Program-made: the position numbers and the translations under genes
Source: Geomonas silvestris
GTDB taxonomy: Bacteria; Desulfobacterota; Desulfuromonadia; Geobacterales; Geobacteraceae
Assembly: GCF_014193515.1 (NCBI RefSeq)
Contig: NZ_BLXX01000003.1
Span: forward strand, 124,001-188,000
DNA length: 64,000 nt
Direction: 5' to 3'
Notes under the pieces: model-generated
What the model saw: only the letters and a program-made list of their open reading frames with translations
What the model was told of the DNA's origin: nothing
The model's database searches: none
In this document: piece after piece, positions 7,877-17,046 of the stretch
Position numbering within the stretch: position 1 is the stretch's first letter
How the letters are laid out: each line of letters opens with the position of its first letter

Positions 7877-8641
7877 CTACTTTCCCTTCTTTTCACCGCC
7901 GTCGTGGAGATAGGCGCGGAGCTTCTGCTCGATGAAGTGTGGGTTCTCGCCGTTTTGGATGGCGATCAGCCCTTCGATGACCATCTCCTTTTGCAGCAGC
8001 TCCTCTTTCAGCCGGTGCTTCAGTTTGGTGCCGAACGGGATGCAGAAGATGTTGGCCGTCATCAGGCCGTAGATGGTGGCCACGAAGGCAACCGCGATAC
8101 CGCCGCCGAGCTTCGAGGGGTCGGAAAGGTTGCTCATGACGTGGATCAGTCCGAGTACGGCGCCGATGATACCGATGGTCGGCGCGAAGCCGCCGGCCGA
8201 CTCGAAGACCTCGGCGCTCCCCTTGCTGTGCTCCTCGAAGGAGCCCAGTTCGATCTCCATGGTTTCCCTGAGCTTCTGGGGGTCGATGCCGTCGACGACC
8301 AGCGAGATCCCCTTCTTGGTGAAGGTGTCCTTGACGCTCTGTGCTTCCTGCTCGAGGGAGATCAGACCGTTGCGCCTAGCCTTAGCGGCGTAATTGATGA
8401 TGTTCTTGATGACCGCCTCGGGATCCTCTTTGGGGGGCACGAACACCTTCTTCAGATCCTTGACCGCGGTGATGAGGGTGCCCAACGGGAAGCTGACGGT
8501 GGTCGCCGCGGCAGTACCGCCGAGCACGATGATCGCCGCGGTGGGCTGGATCAGCGCGCCCATGTGCAGACCCTCGAGAGCGGCGCCGCCGAAAACTGCC
8601 AACAAACCCAACGCAATACCAACAATAGTGGCTATATCCAT
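7877..8641 (-). CDS. motA: Flagellar motor stator protein MotA
   Basis: 254 aa with four predicted membrane helices: ATIVGIALGLLAVFGGAAL and a second helix near the N-terminus, a large cytoplasmic loop, then FAPTIGIIGAVLGLIHVM and IAVAFVATIYGLMTANIFCI. The two late helices carry the conserved MotA prolines and the loop the charged residues that contact the rotor. It is the middle gene of flbD-motA-motB. Confidence 0.95.
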   Translation of the reverse strand: MDIATIVGIALGLLAVFGGAALEGLHMGALIQPTAAIIVLGGTAAATTVSFPLGTLITAVKDLKKVFVPPKEDPEAVIKNIINYAAKARRNGLISLEQEAQSVKDTFTKKGISLVVDGIDPQKLRETMEIELGSFEEHSKGSAEVFESAGGFAPTIGIIGAVLGLIHVMSNLSDPSKLGGGIAVAFVATIYGLMTANIFCIPFGTKLKHRLKEELLQKEMVIEGLIAIQNGENPHFIEQKLRAYLHDGGEKKGK

Positions 8642-8670
8642 GATGTCACTCGAACCTCGGTGGAGTTATT

Positions 8671-8928
8671 TTAGAGGGTGCACAGCGGGTTGTACCGTTC
8701 AGGGTCCCGTCTGTAGAGGTACTTTTTGGTCCCCTCCCCGCTGGCCCGCCGCAGCAGCCGAGCGCGGTAGGAGACGATGCGCCCGATCACCACCTTGGCC
8801 GGTTCCAAAAAGAGGTAACTTTTGCCGTTGGAGAGCGTGATGTGCGTGTCGGGAGTCTCTTCGATGGTTTCGATGAGGTCCGGGTTGAGGTAAACCTCGC
8901 TACCGTCGAGTCGTGTCAGCTTGATCAT
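8671..8928 (-). CDS. flbD: FlbD family flagellar protein
   Basis: 85 aa, the small FlbD/SwrD-type protein usually found beside motA (IKLTRLDGSEVYLNPDLIET, then DTHITLSNGKSYLF). In Bacillus the homologue SwrD raises motor power; biochemistry is otherwise thin. A basic C-terminal tail of about 25 residues (RARLLRRASGEGTKKYLYRR) extends beyond the usual core. AGGTAGGTGG precedes the ATG. First gene of the motor operon, about 40 bases from a sigma-28 type promoter. Confidence 0.9.
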   Translation of the reverse strand: MIKLTRLDGSEVYLNPDLIETIEETPDTHITLSNGKSYLFLEPAKVVIGRIVSYRARLLRRASGEGTKKYLYRRDPERYNPLCTL

Positions 8929-8967
8929 CTGCCACCTACCTTTAACAATCTAGGGTGTTTTGGCTTA

Positions 8968-8994
8968 ATTTCGGCCGCAGGCCGCAAAACTTTA
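8968..8994 (-). promoter_or_regulatory. Sigma-28 (FliA) type promoter for flbD-motAB
   Basis: On the minus strand TAAA, 15 bases, then GCCGAAAT matches the FliA consensus TAAA-N15-GCCGATAA with the -35 exact and six of eight -10 positions. Initiation would fall near 8960, about 30 bases before the flbD ATG. It is divergent from a similar promoter in front of flaG. Confidence 0.72.
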
Positions 8995-9193
8995 GCTATT
9001 GTTTAATTAGCTCCCGGAGTCCCGCGGCGGCGCGGGTGCCGGCGGCGGTGTTCCGGGGCGTCCGGCACGCCTCGGAACCGCTCCCGTGGACGAATGTCCG
9101 GGAACGGAGTGTGAAGCAAGGAGCACGCCATCGTGATGGGGATCCGTTTTTTTCTGTGGCCAATTTCATGGAGATAAAAAAAGTATTTTCCGC

Positions 9194-9220
9194 TCAATTT
9201 TTTCCCCGCGGTGCCGATAC
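9194..9220 (+). promoter_or_regulatory. Sigma-28 (FliA) type promoter for flaG
   Basis: TCAA, 15 bases, then GCCGATAC matches the FliA consensus at three of four -35 and seven of eight -10 positions. A start near 9227 leaves about 34 bases before the flaG ATG at 9261. Late flagellar genes such as flaG are classical FliA targets. Confidence 0.72.
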
Positions 9221-9260
9221 GGGTCCCAGTCCCATCTTAACTCATGATTCGGAGGTTGCC

Positions 9261-9662
9261 ATGGCTATCATTGCGCTGGTAGGGACCCTTCAGGTGCAGG
9301 CTGCGAGCGAACCTGCGTCGAAACATGTAGATCCCGTTGCCACCGGGCGCCCGCCCACCAGCCCGCCCACCAGCCCGCCAAACCGCAAGGCCTCCCGTGC
9401 CGAGGCTCAGAAGCAGATAGAAACCGAGGCCGCGCGGTTGGAACGGCAGATGAAAGCTGCGGAGCAGCAGTTCAACGACTTCATGGAGCGCCACGCGATC
9501 AGGATGCGTTTCTCCGTCGATCCGGACACCAAAGAGGTCGTCGTGAAAGTGCTGCACGCCCAGTCCGGCGAGCTCATCCGGCAGGTCCCCACCGAGGAGG
9601 CCCTGAAACTCGCCAAGGAGCTCGACTCCCAGCAGGGGGTCATCGTTCAGACGAAAGCCTGA
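9261..9662 (+). CDS. flaG: FlaG family flagellar protein
   Basis: 133 aa from the ATG preceded by GGAGG at 9251. The C-terminal 55 residues are the FlaG domain (RFSVDPDTKEVVVKVLHAQS, then GELIRQVPTEEALKLAKEL), linked to filament length control. The middle is charged and likely coiled coil, and the N-terminal third is a proline/threonine/serine linker containing a tandem 12-base repeat (9351-9374). The frame is open further upstream, but that stretch contains the promoter and lacks family similarity. Confidence 0.9.
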   Translation: MAIIALVGTLQVQAASEPASKHVDPVATGRPPTSPPTSPPNRKASRAEAQKQIETEAARLERQMKAAEQQFNDFMERHAIRMRFSVDPDTKEVVVKVLHAQSGELIRQVPTEEALKLAKELDSQQGVIVQTKA

Positions 9663-9986
9663 TCCTTGTCGCGGCGGTTTTCACGGCTTGCGTCTTGGCC
9701 GGCTCGGCACGGCGGTGATCGTGGCAGCGCTTTGCTCGCCTGGATCGCGGCAGGGCGGCAGGCCGCCCCACACGGCGCGCTGCAACGGCGCACGCGTCAG
9801 ATCTCACCCCCCCACACCCCTCAACCTTCCCCACCCGCTTCGCGACCTGTCACCCTTCAAGGCGAGAATTCGCTCTCGACCCTCCACGTTTTCACTCGAA
9901 CCTGCATCCCCGTCAATTTCCCGAGGATCCGCCCCGGTGCTGTCGGAGATTTGACGCGGCGTGCAGCTTGTGGTGGCGCTGGAGGT
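9663..9986. other. Intergenic gap between flaG and the TPR/glycosyltransferase gene
   Basis: About 320 bases between convergent genes. I see no gene with a ribosome-binding site, no strong terminator hairpin and no known RNA motif. Confidence 0.5.
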
Positions 9987-11411
9987 TCATCCCTCGCGCA
10001 CCGCGAGGTAATCGGCGCCGCGCAGTCCGGCAGCAAAGGACTCCAGGGCGTCGCGCACCTCGTCGAGTACGGCGCCCCAGTCTCCAGGGCGTAATTGCCG
10101 GAAAAGACGCATCACACCGGGGTACCAGGGAGAGTCGCCGCGCCCGGTAAGCCAGCGCCAGTCCGTTTTGTACTCCGGCAGCAGCACCCAGCAGGGGGTG
10201 CCCAGCGCCCCGGCAAGATGGGCGAAAGCGGTATCGACGGCGATCACCAGGTCCAGGTTGGCGACGATGGCGGCGGCCCCGGCGAAATCGGAGATCCCGG
10301 GTGCCAGGTCCGTGATGCAGAGGCCGGCGGGCGGGTCGGACGCCTCCTGCTCGCCGGCCCCCTTCTGCAGGCTGAAGAAGCGCACCCCCGCAACCCTGCC
10401 CAGGCCTTCCAGGGAGGCGAGGCCGGGAAGCGAGCGGTCGGCATCGTTTTCGAAGCTGGGGCTCCCCTTCCACACCAGTCCCACCCGCGCCTCGCGCCCG
10501 GGGCTCAGGGCTGCCAGTTCCTGAGCCCACCGGTCGGCCTGGTCCCCGGGTGCCCTGAGATAGGGGATGTTGGCAGGGATGGTGTCGAGTCTGGTGCCGA
10601 GATAGTAGGGGATGCTCAGTGGCGGAGTCCAGAAGTCCAGGCCCGTGGCGGGAAAGGTTTCATCGAAGGCGAAGACGGCGTCGACCCCGTCGAGCGCCTG
10701 AAAGAGGCTTTTGAGGGCCGGGTGGCAGACCATGGTGATGTGCACGGCGCCCGCACCCTTCAAGAGCGCGGCGTAGCGGGCAAACTGGATCATGTCACCG
10801 TGCCCCGCCTCGAAGGTGATCAGCAGAGAGCGCCCCGTAAGCGCCTCGCCCTGCCAGCGGGGGCACGGGAGCAGCGACTCCATCCAGCCGTACCAGGTGC
10901 GCGCCTCAAGGCATTGCCAGCCCTCCTCGAACCGCCCCTGGCGCAGGAGCAGGTAGCTCAGGTTGAAGCGCGACGCTTTGTGGTCGGGGTCGAGTTCCAT
11001 GGCCCTGCGATAGCTCCGCTCGGCATGCGCCTCCTGCTTGAGGCAAGCCTGCAGGGCGCCCAGGTTGGACCACGCCTCGGGAGACTCGGGGGCGAGTGCC
11101 AGGGACCGGCGTGAGGCTGCCTGCGCCTCGGCGAACCGTTTCTGGACCAGCAGCAGGGCCGCCAGGTTGAGATGGGTCCTCCAACTGCGGGGGTTGAGGT
11201 TGAGGGCGTGGCGGATGTGCTGTTCGGCTTCTGCCACGCGGCCGGCCTTCTCCAGCAGCAGGGCGAGGTTCGTGTGCGCTTCGGCGGTATCCGGTGCGAG
11301 CCTCAACACCTCTAGGAAGCTCGCTTCGGCCGCGCGGGCGTCCCCCTCTGTCATCTGTTGCATCCCGGTGGCAAAGAGCGACTCGACGGCATCATCAAGA
11401 TGGCAGGTCAA
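9987..11411 (-). CDS. TPR-repeat protein with glycosyltransferase domain
   Basis: 474 aa. The N-terminal half is at least four tetratricopeptide repeats (AEAHTNLALLLEKAGRVAEA, SPEAWSNLGALQACLKQEAH). The C-terminal half looks like the ADP-heptose/GT9-like fold common in TPR glycosyltransferases (LLITFEAGHGDMIQFARYAA, ARVGLVWKGSP, DLVIAVDTAFAHLAGALGTP, WRWLTGRGDSPWYP). I take TTG at 11411 as start because AGAAGGAG sits nine bases before it; an upstream GTG (11519) is open but has no ribosome site. Its place beside flaG and near the legionaminate operon suggests flagellin glycosylation, an inference. Confidence 0.8.
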   Translation of the reverse strand: MTCHLDDAVESLFATGMQQMTEGDARAAEASFLEVLRLAPDTAEAHTNLALLLEKAGRVAEAEQHIRHALNLNPRSWRTHLNLAALLLVQKRFAEAQAASRRSLALAPESPEAWSNLGALQACLKQEAHAERSYRRAMELDPDHKASRFNLSYLLLRQGRFEEGWQCLEARTWYGWMESLLPCPRWQGEALTGRSLLITFEAGHGDMIQFARYAALLKGAGAVHITMVCHPALKSLFQALDGVDAVFAFDETFPATGLDFWTPPLSIPYYLGTRLDTIPANIPYLRAPGDQADRWAQELAALSPGREARVGLVWKGSPSFENDADRSLPGLASLEGLGRVAGVRFFSLQKGAGEQEASDPPAGLCITDLAPGISDFAGAAAIVANLDLVIAVDTAFAHLAGALGTPCWVLLPEYKTDWRWLTGRGDSPWYPGVMRLFRQLRPGDWGAVLDEVRDALESFAAGLRGADYLAVREG

Positions 11412-11949
11412 TGGGGATTCTCCTTCTGTTTGGCTGCAAAGCGGCGTCCGCCGCACCTGGGTCGACTGCCTTTCTGGATCTTGGCCCGGGCAGGGAGCAC
11501 AAAGCAATTTATCTGCCACCGGCGTTCAGGCAGAAAGCCTCAGGCTTTCGACTGGTGCAGCTTCGCTACGTTGCGGCACCTGTGCCCGCCGGACGCGGTT
11601 GAAGCCCCGCGGGGGGCGCTGACCCACATCCAGAAGATCGCTTGCCACGGCGGTTGGTCCTCGAACGTGCTCGGGCTCCGACGCGCGGCCGACATGCGGC
11701 GCCTCCGGCGTCAAGGTTTTGAATGGTGCGGGCTCGCCGGTCTTTGCAGCTGGAGCCTCGGTACCTGCCGCAAAGGCAGTTGAGGGTTTGGGAACGGGGG
11801 AAATGCGCTCGGCACCGCAGGGAAGGACGAATTAATAACGCGCGAGGGGTTGACTATGGCTTGGAATGTCTTAATGTCCTACTGTCGTGGAGGCCGGCAA
11901 CCGCTGTGCCAAGGGACTCGGACGAAGGGGGAGCTTCGGGAGGGACGCC
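11412..11949. other. Intergenic region upstream of the TPR gene, no gene recognised
   Basis: About 540 bases between divergent genes. A small hairpin (GAAAGCC-TCA-GGCTTTC, near 11531-11547) is the only structure noticed. Short open frames on both strands lack start signals. Promoters for both flanking genes must lie here, but none was convincing. Confidence 0.45.
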
Positions 11950-12276
11950 ATGAAACGTTTTACGACAGCGCTGGAAGTGTTGCAGACGGATTACGAGTTC
12001 CGCGTCATAGCCCGCTCGTTGGCTGCCGCAGCCGAGGAAGCCGCTGCAGACGGCGTGGGGGCAGAGCGCGACGCGGCGGTGCGCGCCATAGCCTACCGTT
12101 TGGCGCGCCTTTGCCGGGTGGACGAGATAAGCTACGGTTACGATCCGGCCACCTTGGCGGATACCTACTGTACTTTGATGAAAGAATGCAAGGACAGGGC
12201 GTGTGAAGCTGCCGGCGAGAAGTTGGGCTTCCCACTGCCCGATCCGGTGACGGACCGGAAGCGGTTGCCGCTGTGA
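11950..12276 (+). CDS. Small protein of unknown function, tandem paralogue 1
   Basis: 108 aa from ATG preceded by GGAGGGACGCC. It is a paralogue of the next gene: both share R-x-x-ARSL-x-AAAEEAA-x-(D/E)G-x-GAE-x-DAAVR, RLAR-x-CRVD and SYGYDP-x-TL-x-DT-x-x-x-L-x-x-ECK-x-A in the same order. Alanine-rich, charged and probably helical; no signal peptide or membrane helix. I do not recognise a family. Two adjacent copies argue for a retained local duplication. Confidence 0.7.
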   Translation: MKRFTTALEVLQTDYEFRVIARSLAAAAEEAAADGVGAERDAAVRAIAYRLARLCRVDEISYGYDPATLADTYCTLMKECKDRACEAAGEKLGFPLPDPVTDRKRLPL

Positions 12277-12352
12277 TACGGGCGGCGGCAGCTCGCGAGA
12301 GGTCGGGGGGCTGGCATCGAGAGACGCTGAGCGGTGCAGGGGGAGGTGACTT

Positions 12353-12682
12353 ATGAAACGCCACAAGGACGCCTTGGGGATCCAGGAAGGTGCCATCAAC
12401 GTACGGGCCATGGCGCGATCCCTGGTGGGGGCGGCCGAAGAAGCGGCCAGCGAAGGGGCAGGGGCCGAGCAGGACGCGGCGGTGCGCATGATCGTGCACC
12501 GTCTGGCGCGCGTCTGCCGGGTCGACCTGGTCTCCTACGGCTATGACCCCGAAACCCTAACCGACACCTTCCAGTTGCTGGTCGGGGAATGCAAGGCCAA
12601 GGCGGAGCAGGAGGCCGGTGCCATCGGCAGCGGTCAGGCCCCGGTCATGCTGGAAGTGGGGAACCGTCGGGGCTCCCGGTAG
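12353..12682 (+). CDS. Small protein of unknown function, tandem paralogue 2
   Basis: 109 aa, ATG preceded by GGGGGAGGTGACTT. Aligns over nearly its full length with the preceding gene and shares its motifs (VCRVDLVSYGYDPETLTDTF). The last 38 bases overlap the 3' end of the convergent metallophosphoesterase gene, so the C-terminal residues (LEVGNRRGSR) are encoded opposite that gene's tail. Function unknown. Confidence 0.7.
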   Translation: MKRHKDALGIQEGAINVRAMARSLVGAAEEAASEGAGAEQDAAVRMIVHRLARVCRVDLVSYGYDPETLTDTFQLLVGECKAKAEQEAGAIGSGQAPVMLEVGNRRGSR

Positions 12683-13496
12683 CCCGTATCAGGGTCACCA
12701 GGGCGAGTTCGGGCCTGATGTTGATGCGGATCGGGAGGCCGCTCTCGCCCAGGCCGCCGCTTACGATGAGGGTGGTGTTGCCGTTGCGGTAGAGGCCGTA
12801 GTCCCAGGGCGGGAAAAAGCCGATGCGCGGCACGTAGGCGGCGCCGACCACCGGCAGGCGGATCTGGCCGCCGTGGGTATGCCCCGCCAGCAAAAGGTCG
12901 AGCCCGAGCCGGGTAGCCTGGGGAAAGAGCATCGGGGAGTGGGTGAGCAGGACCCGCGGTTCCCTGGGGTCGGTCTCGGCGAGCGCCAGGTCCAGCCGGT
13001 CCCGCCCGGTGATCGGGTCGTCGACTCCCGCGATCCAGAGCCGCTCCCCCCTTCTCTCGATGGATGCCGCGGCGTTGAGCAGCATCCGGGTTCCCACCCC
13101 GTGCAGCCGCTGGGAAAACTCCCATCCGCGCTCCAGCCGCCAGTCGTGATTCCCCAGCACCGCAAACACCGGACGGTCAGTCGCCCTGCGCAGCGAGGCA
13201 ATCAGCTCGAGCGCGGGGGTGAGTGCGGGGCGGTATCCGGTCACCAGGTCGCCGGTTACCGCGATGACGTCGAAATGCTCCTGCCGAACCAGCGCCACCA
13301 ATTCCTCGCCGGCCGTGCCAAATTCCTTGTCGTGCAGATCGCTTAAGTGCAGGATCGTGAACCCCTCGAACGCGGCGGGAAGCTGCCGCACCGGCACCTG
13401 GTAGCGCCGCAGCGCCACCGAGAGCCTTTCCAGGTAGAGGTAGGGGAACAAGGAGGCGCTCCCCATCAGGAACATGCGTCGTGAAATTGCCGCCAT
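12645..13496 (-). CDS. Metallophosphoesterase (YaeI-like), probably exported or membrane-attached
   Basis: 283 aa. Calcineurin-type dimetal motifs in order: LSDLHDKEFG (D-x-H), VTGDLVTG, VLGNHDWRLE and LAGHTHGGQI. The N-terminus SRRMFLMGSASLFPYLYL resembles a twin-arginine or uncleaved signal anchor, as in YaeI/YkuE phosphodiesterases acting at the membrane. Substrate unknown. It converges on, and overlaps by 38 bases, the small gene ending at 12682. Confidence 0.85.
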   Translation of the reverse strand: MAAISRRMFLMGSASLFPYLYLERLSVALRRYQVPVRQLPAAFEGFTILHLSDLHDKEFGTAGEELVALVRQEHFDVIAVTGDLVTGYRPALTPALELIASLRRATDRPVFAVLGNHDWRLERGWEFSQRLHGVGTRMLLNAAASIERRGERLWIAGVDDPITGRDRLDLALAETDPREPRVLLTHSPMLFPQATRLGLDLLLAGHTHGGQIRLPVVGAAYVPRIGFFPPWDYGLYRNGNTTLIVSGGLGESGLPIRINIRPELALVTLIRATGSPDGSPLPA

Positions 13497-13692
13497 TATT
13501 TTGACCTCCGTACTGCCCGGGCTTCTGACATGGGCGGTTACTTGCCAAGGTGTAAGTAAATTCTAACTCAACTGCGACCGTAGCGTAACTTACTCTTCCT
13601 GAGCCAAAGCCGGGACCAGGCCGGGGTAACGCAGCAGATCCCTTTGACTTCGCCCTCTTTCTGCGGCTATGATGCCCGGGAAAGGGGGAGAC

Positions 13693-14148
13693 ATGGCCGA
13701 GTTTGCAGTGAGCCCGGAGAAGAACCGCTGGCTCAAGGAACGTATGGAAGAACTAGGGGTGAGCGAGACAGACCTGGAGGAGCGTTTCGTCCACGCCTCG
13801 GGACGCGGCGGGCAGCATGTCAACAAAAGCTCGTCCTGCGTCTACCTGAAGCACCTCCCAAGCGGCGCGGAGGTGAAGTGCATGGAGTCGCGCAGCCAGT
13901 CGCTGAACCGCTTCCTGGCCCGGCGTTATCTCCTGGAAAAGGTGGCGGCGCTGGCCGGCGGCAGCACGGTTAAGGACGCGGCGGCCGAGAAACTGCGGCG
14001 CCAGAAGGCGCGCCGCAAACGGCGTAGCGGCGCGAAGTACCAGGAAAAATCCGGAGCTGCCGAACCGGGAGCCGAAACCGGAAACCGGAACGCCCTTCCG
14101 GGCGACCCGGTACCCGCGGACGCACCAGGTAGCACTCCCCTCAACTGA
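13693..14148 (+). CDS. Short release-factor-like protein with GGQ motif (ArfB/YaeJ type)
   Basis: 151 aa; ATG at 13693 follows AAAGGGGGAG. It has the peptidyl-tRNA hydrolysis loop GRGGQHVNKSSSCV and the following helix RSQSLNRFLARRYL, but none of the codon-recognition domain of RF1/RF2. The lysine/arginine-rich segment KLRRQKARRKRRSGAK matches the tail that ArfB-type proteins insert into the mRNA channel of stalled ribosomes. A proline/alanine-rich extension of about 35 residues follows. Ribosome rescue is the likely role. Confidence 0.78.
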   Translation: MAEFAVSPEKNRWLKERMEELGVSETDLEERFVHASGRGGQHVNKSSSCVYLKHLPSGAEVKCMESRSQSLNRFLARRYLLEKVAALAGGSTVKDAAAEKLRRQKARRKRRSGAKYQEKSGAAEPGAETGNRNALPGDPVPADAPGSTPLN

Positions 14149-14280
14149 CCACCGTTTCGGCCCGCTCACCTGAAAATCATTGGCAAGAAATTTGCTGTCC
14201 CCGCTAAGCGAGGCGTAGCGCCCGTTTTCGCCAGCGCCGCAGGGCGGCGACCCGAGGCGCGGGCAGTCTCAGAAAAAAAG

Positions 14281-14310
14281 TTGACAAGGTTCTCAGGTGG
14301 AGGGTATAAC
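14281..14310 (+). promoter_or_regulatory. Sigma-70 type promoter for rho
   Basis: TTGACA at 14281-14286 and TATAAC at 14305-14310, 18 bases apart: an exact -35 and a good -10. Transcription from about 14317 gives a leader of roughly 208 bases before rho. Confidence 0.75.
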
Positions 14311-14316
14311 TACGGT

Positions 14317-14524
14317 ATCCTTCTATTTGACCTAACAACTACCCCTGCTTTTCATACCGAATAGTACCCGACACCCCAAGGTCTCTAATACTCTCACACG
14401 ATTCACATACACACTGAGCGTTTTGCGCGTGTTTTCTCATGCCCCCATCCCACATTTCACACCCCATGCTCGCACCGAGGCATCGCCTTCACGATGTACT
14501 TTTGCGCCCTGACCAGGAGAACAG
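14317..14524 (+). promoter_or_regulatory. Rho leader, C-rich and G-poor (candidate rut site)
   Basis: From about 14325 to 14420 the RNA-like strand is strikingly rich in C and poor in G (runs such as CTAACAACTACCCCTGC and CTCACACGATTCACATACAC), the composition Rho binds. No hairpin terminator is seen. In other bacteria rho limits its own expression by terminating in its leader; the composition here suggests the same. The last 20 bases carry an AGGAG ribosome site. Confidence 0.55.
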
Positions 14525-15775
<1,251 letters not shown>

Positions 15776-15873
15776 AAAAAGTCTTGAAACTTTGCGACGG
15801 AGGTGTTATTTATAACAACTTTCCGGCGCAAACTATGTCAGGTAACGGGGCCGAGCCCCGCGAGGAGGAAGAT

Positions 15874-16080
15874 ATGAAAGAGGGAATCCATCCCAAGTAC
15901 GACGTGATCACCGTAAAATGCCTCTGCGGGAACAACTTCGAAACCCGTTCGACCAAGGCAGAAATCTCCACCGAAATTTGCTCGCAGTGCCACCCGTTCT
16001 ACACCGGCAAGCAGAAACTGATCGACACCGCCGGCCGCGTAGAGCGCTTCCGCAAGAGATACAACCTGGCGGAAAAGTAA
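15874..16080 (+). CDS. rpmE: Ribosomal protein bL31, zinc-binding form
   Basis: 68 aa from ATG at 15874, behind GAGGAGGAAG. Start [16 protein letters not shown] and the cysteines of [10 protein letters not shown] and [10 protein letters not shown] give the four-cysteine zinc-binding (C+) form; the C-terminus [14 protein letters not shown] is typical. The upstream open frame has no L31 similarity, so the internal ATG is preferred. Located after rho, as in many bacteria. Confidence 0.96.
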   Translation: MKEGIHPKYDVITVKCLCGNNFETRSTKAEISTEICSQCHPFYTGKQKLIDTAGRVERFRKRYNLAEK

Positions 16081-16105
16081 GGGCATTCGCGCTTGCAGAA
16101 CCGTG

Positions 16106-16140
16106 AAGGGGATTTTGTCTTTGGCGAAATCCCCTTGTTT
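16106..16140 (+). terminator. Rho-independent terminator after rpmE
   Basis: AAGGGGATTT (16106-16115) pairs perfectly with AAATCCCCTT (16127-16136), then GTTTCGTTTC. Ends the rho-rpmE unit. Confidence 0.82.
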
Positions 16141-16153
16141 CGTTTCTAAAGGA

Positions 16154-16234
16154 TTGCCACGGAGTCACGGAGCACACGGAGTCGACCCGAAAGGGACTCG
16201 GCTTTGCTCCGTGCCCTCCGTGACTCCGTGGCAA
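16154..16234. repeat. Intergenic long inverted repeat, CACGGAG type
   Basis: A 27-base left arm (16154-16180, internally periodic CACGGAG) and a 27-base right arm (16208-16234) are reverse complements with two or three mismatches around a 27-base loop. The same type occurs at 32717-32832. It sits in the short gap before thyX and could form a large hairpin in the transcript. Confidence 0.85.
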
Positions 16235-16257
16235 AGAATGATTTCACTAGGATCTTC

Positions 16258-16947
16258 ATGAAGGTAGCGCTGCTTCAACACACCCCCGATCCGGAGCTCG
16301 CCGTAGCACTGGCCGCCCGGCTCTGCTATTCGCACGTCGACATCGAAGCGCTCAAAGACCGACTCTCCGGCGCCGACATCAACAATTTCCTCGACAAGAT
16401 CATGTCGCTCGGACACCAGTCCGTGCTGGAACATGCCTCCTTCACCTTCGGCATCGAAGGGATCTCGCGGGTGACCAGCCACCAGCTGGTGCGCCACCGC
16501 GTCGCCTCCTACTCACAACAGTCCCAGCGCTACGTCTCGCACAAGGAGCGCTTCGCCGTGGTGACGCCGCCGACCATCGCCGAGAACCCGGGCTTCGCCT
16601 CGCTCTACGAGGCGCAGATCGCCGCGCTGCACGCAGGCTACGCCGCCCTGGTCGAGGCCGGCGTCCCCGCCGAGGACGCGCGCTACCTGCTCCCCAACGC
16701 CACCGAGACCAAGATCATCGTCACCATGAACGCCCGCGAGCTTCTGCACTTCTTCGGCGTGCGTTGCTGCGAGCGCGCCCAGTGGGAGATCCGGGCCATG
16801 GCGATCGAGATGCTCAAGCTGGTCCGGCCGGTGGCACCCACCATCTTCAAGAAGGCCGGTCCCGGCTGTCTGGGCGGTCCCTGCCCCGAAGGGAGCATGT
16901 GCTGCGGCAAGATGGTGGACGTCAGGAAGTTCTTCCAGGAGCTTTAG
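16258..16947 (+). CDS. thyX: Flavin-dependent thymidylate synthase ThyX
   Basis: 229 aa from ATG at 16258. The ThyX signature R-H-R-x7-S-x-R region is RHRVASYSQQSQR (residues 79-91), with SLGHQSVLEHASFTF before it and LLPNATETKIIVTMNARELL after it. It methylates dUMP using FAD, NADPH and methylenetetrahydrofolate. A cysteine-rich C-terminus (GPGCLGGPCPEGSMCCGK) is unusual for the short forms and may bind a metal, but this is not established. Confidence 0.95.
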   Translation: MKVALLQHTPDPELAVALAARLCYSHVDIEALKDRLSGADINNFLDKIMSLGHQSVLEHASFTFGIEGISRVTSHQLVRHRVASYSQQSQRYVSHKERFAVVTPPTIAENPGFASLYEAQIAALHAGYAALVEAGVPAEDARYLLPNATETKIIVTMNARELLHFFGVRCCERAQWEIRAMAIEMLKLVRPVAPTIFKKAGPGCLGGPCPEGSMCCGKMVDVRKFFQEL

Positions 16948-17046
16948 CGCCCCTGGAGCTTTCGGGCCGCCCCGCGCGCACCTCCCTCGCCTCCTGCGGC
17001 CTTTCCCGGCCGGCCCCGCGCCGGCAGGCAACCAACGAGGTACCCC

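Noticed and set aside
8955..9260. N-terminal extension of flaG
   Set aside because: The frame is open but runs through the FliA promoter, and there is a GGAGG immediately before the ATG at 9261.
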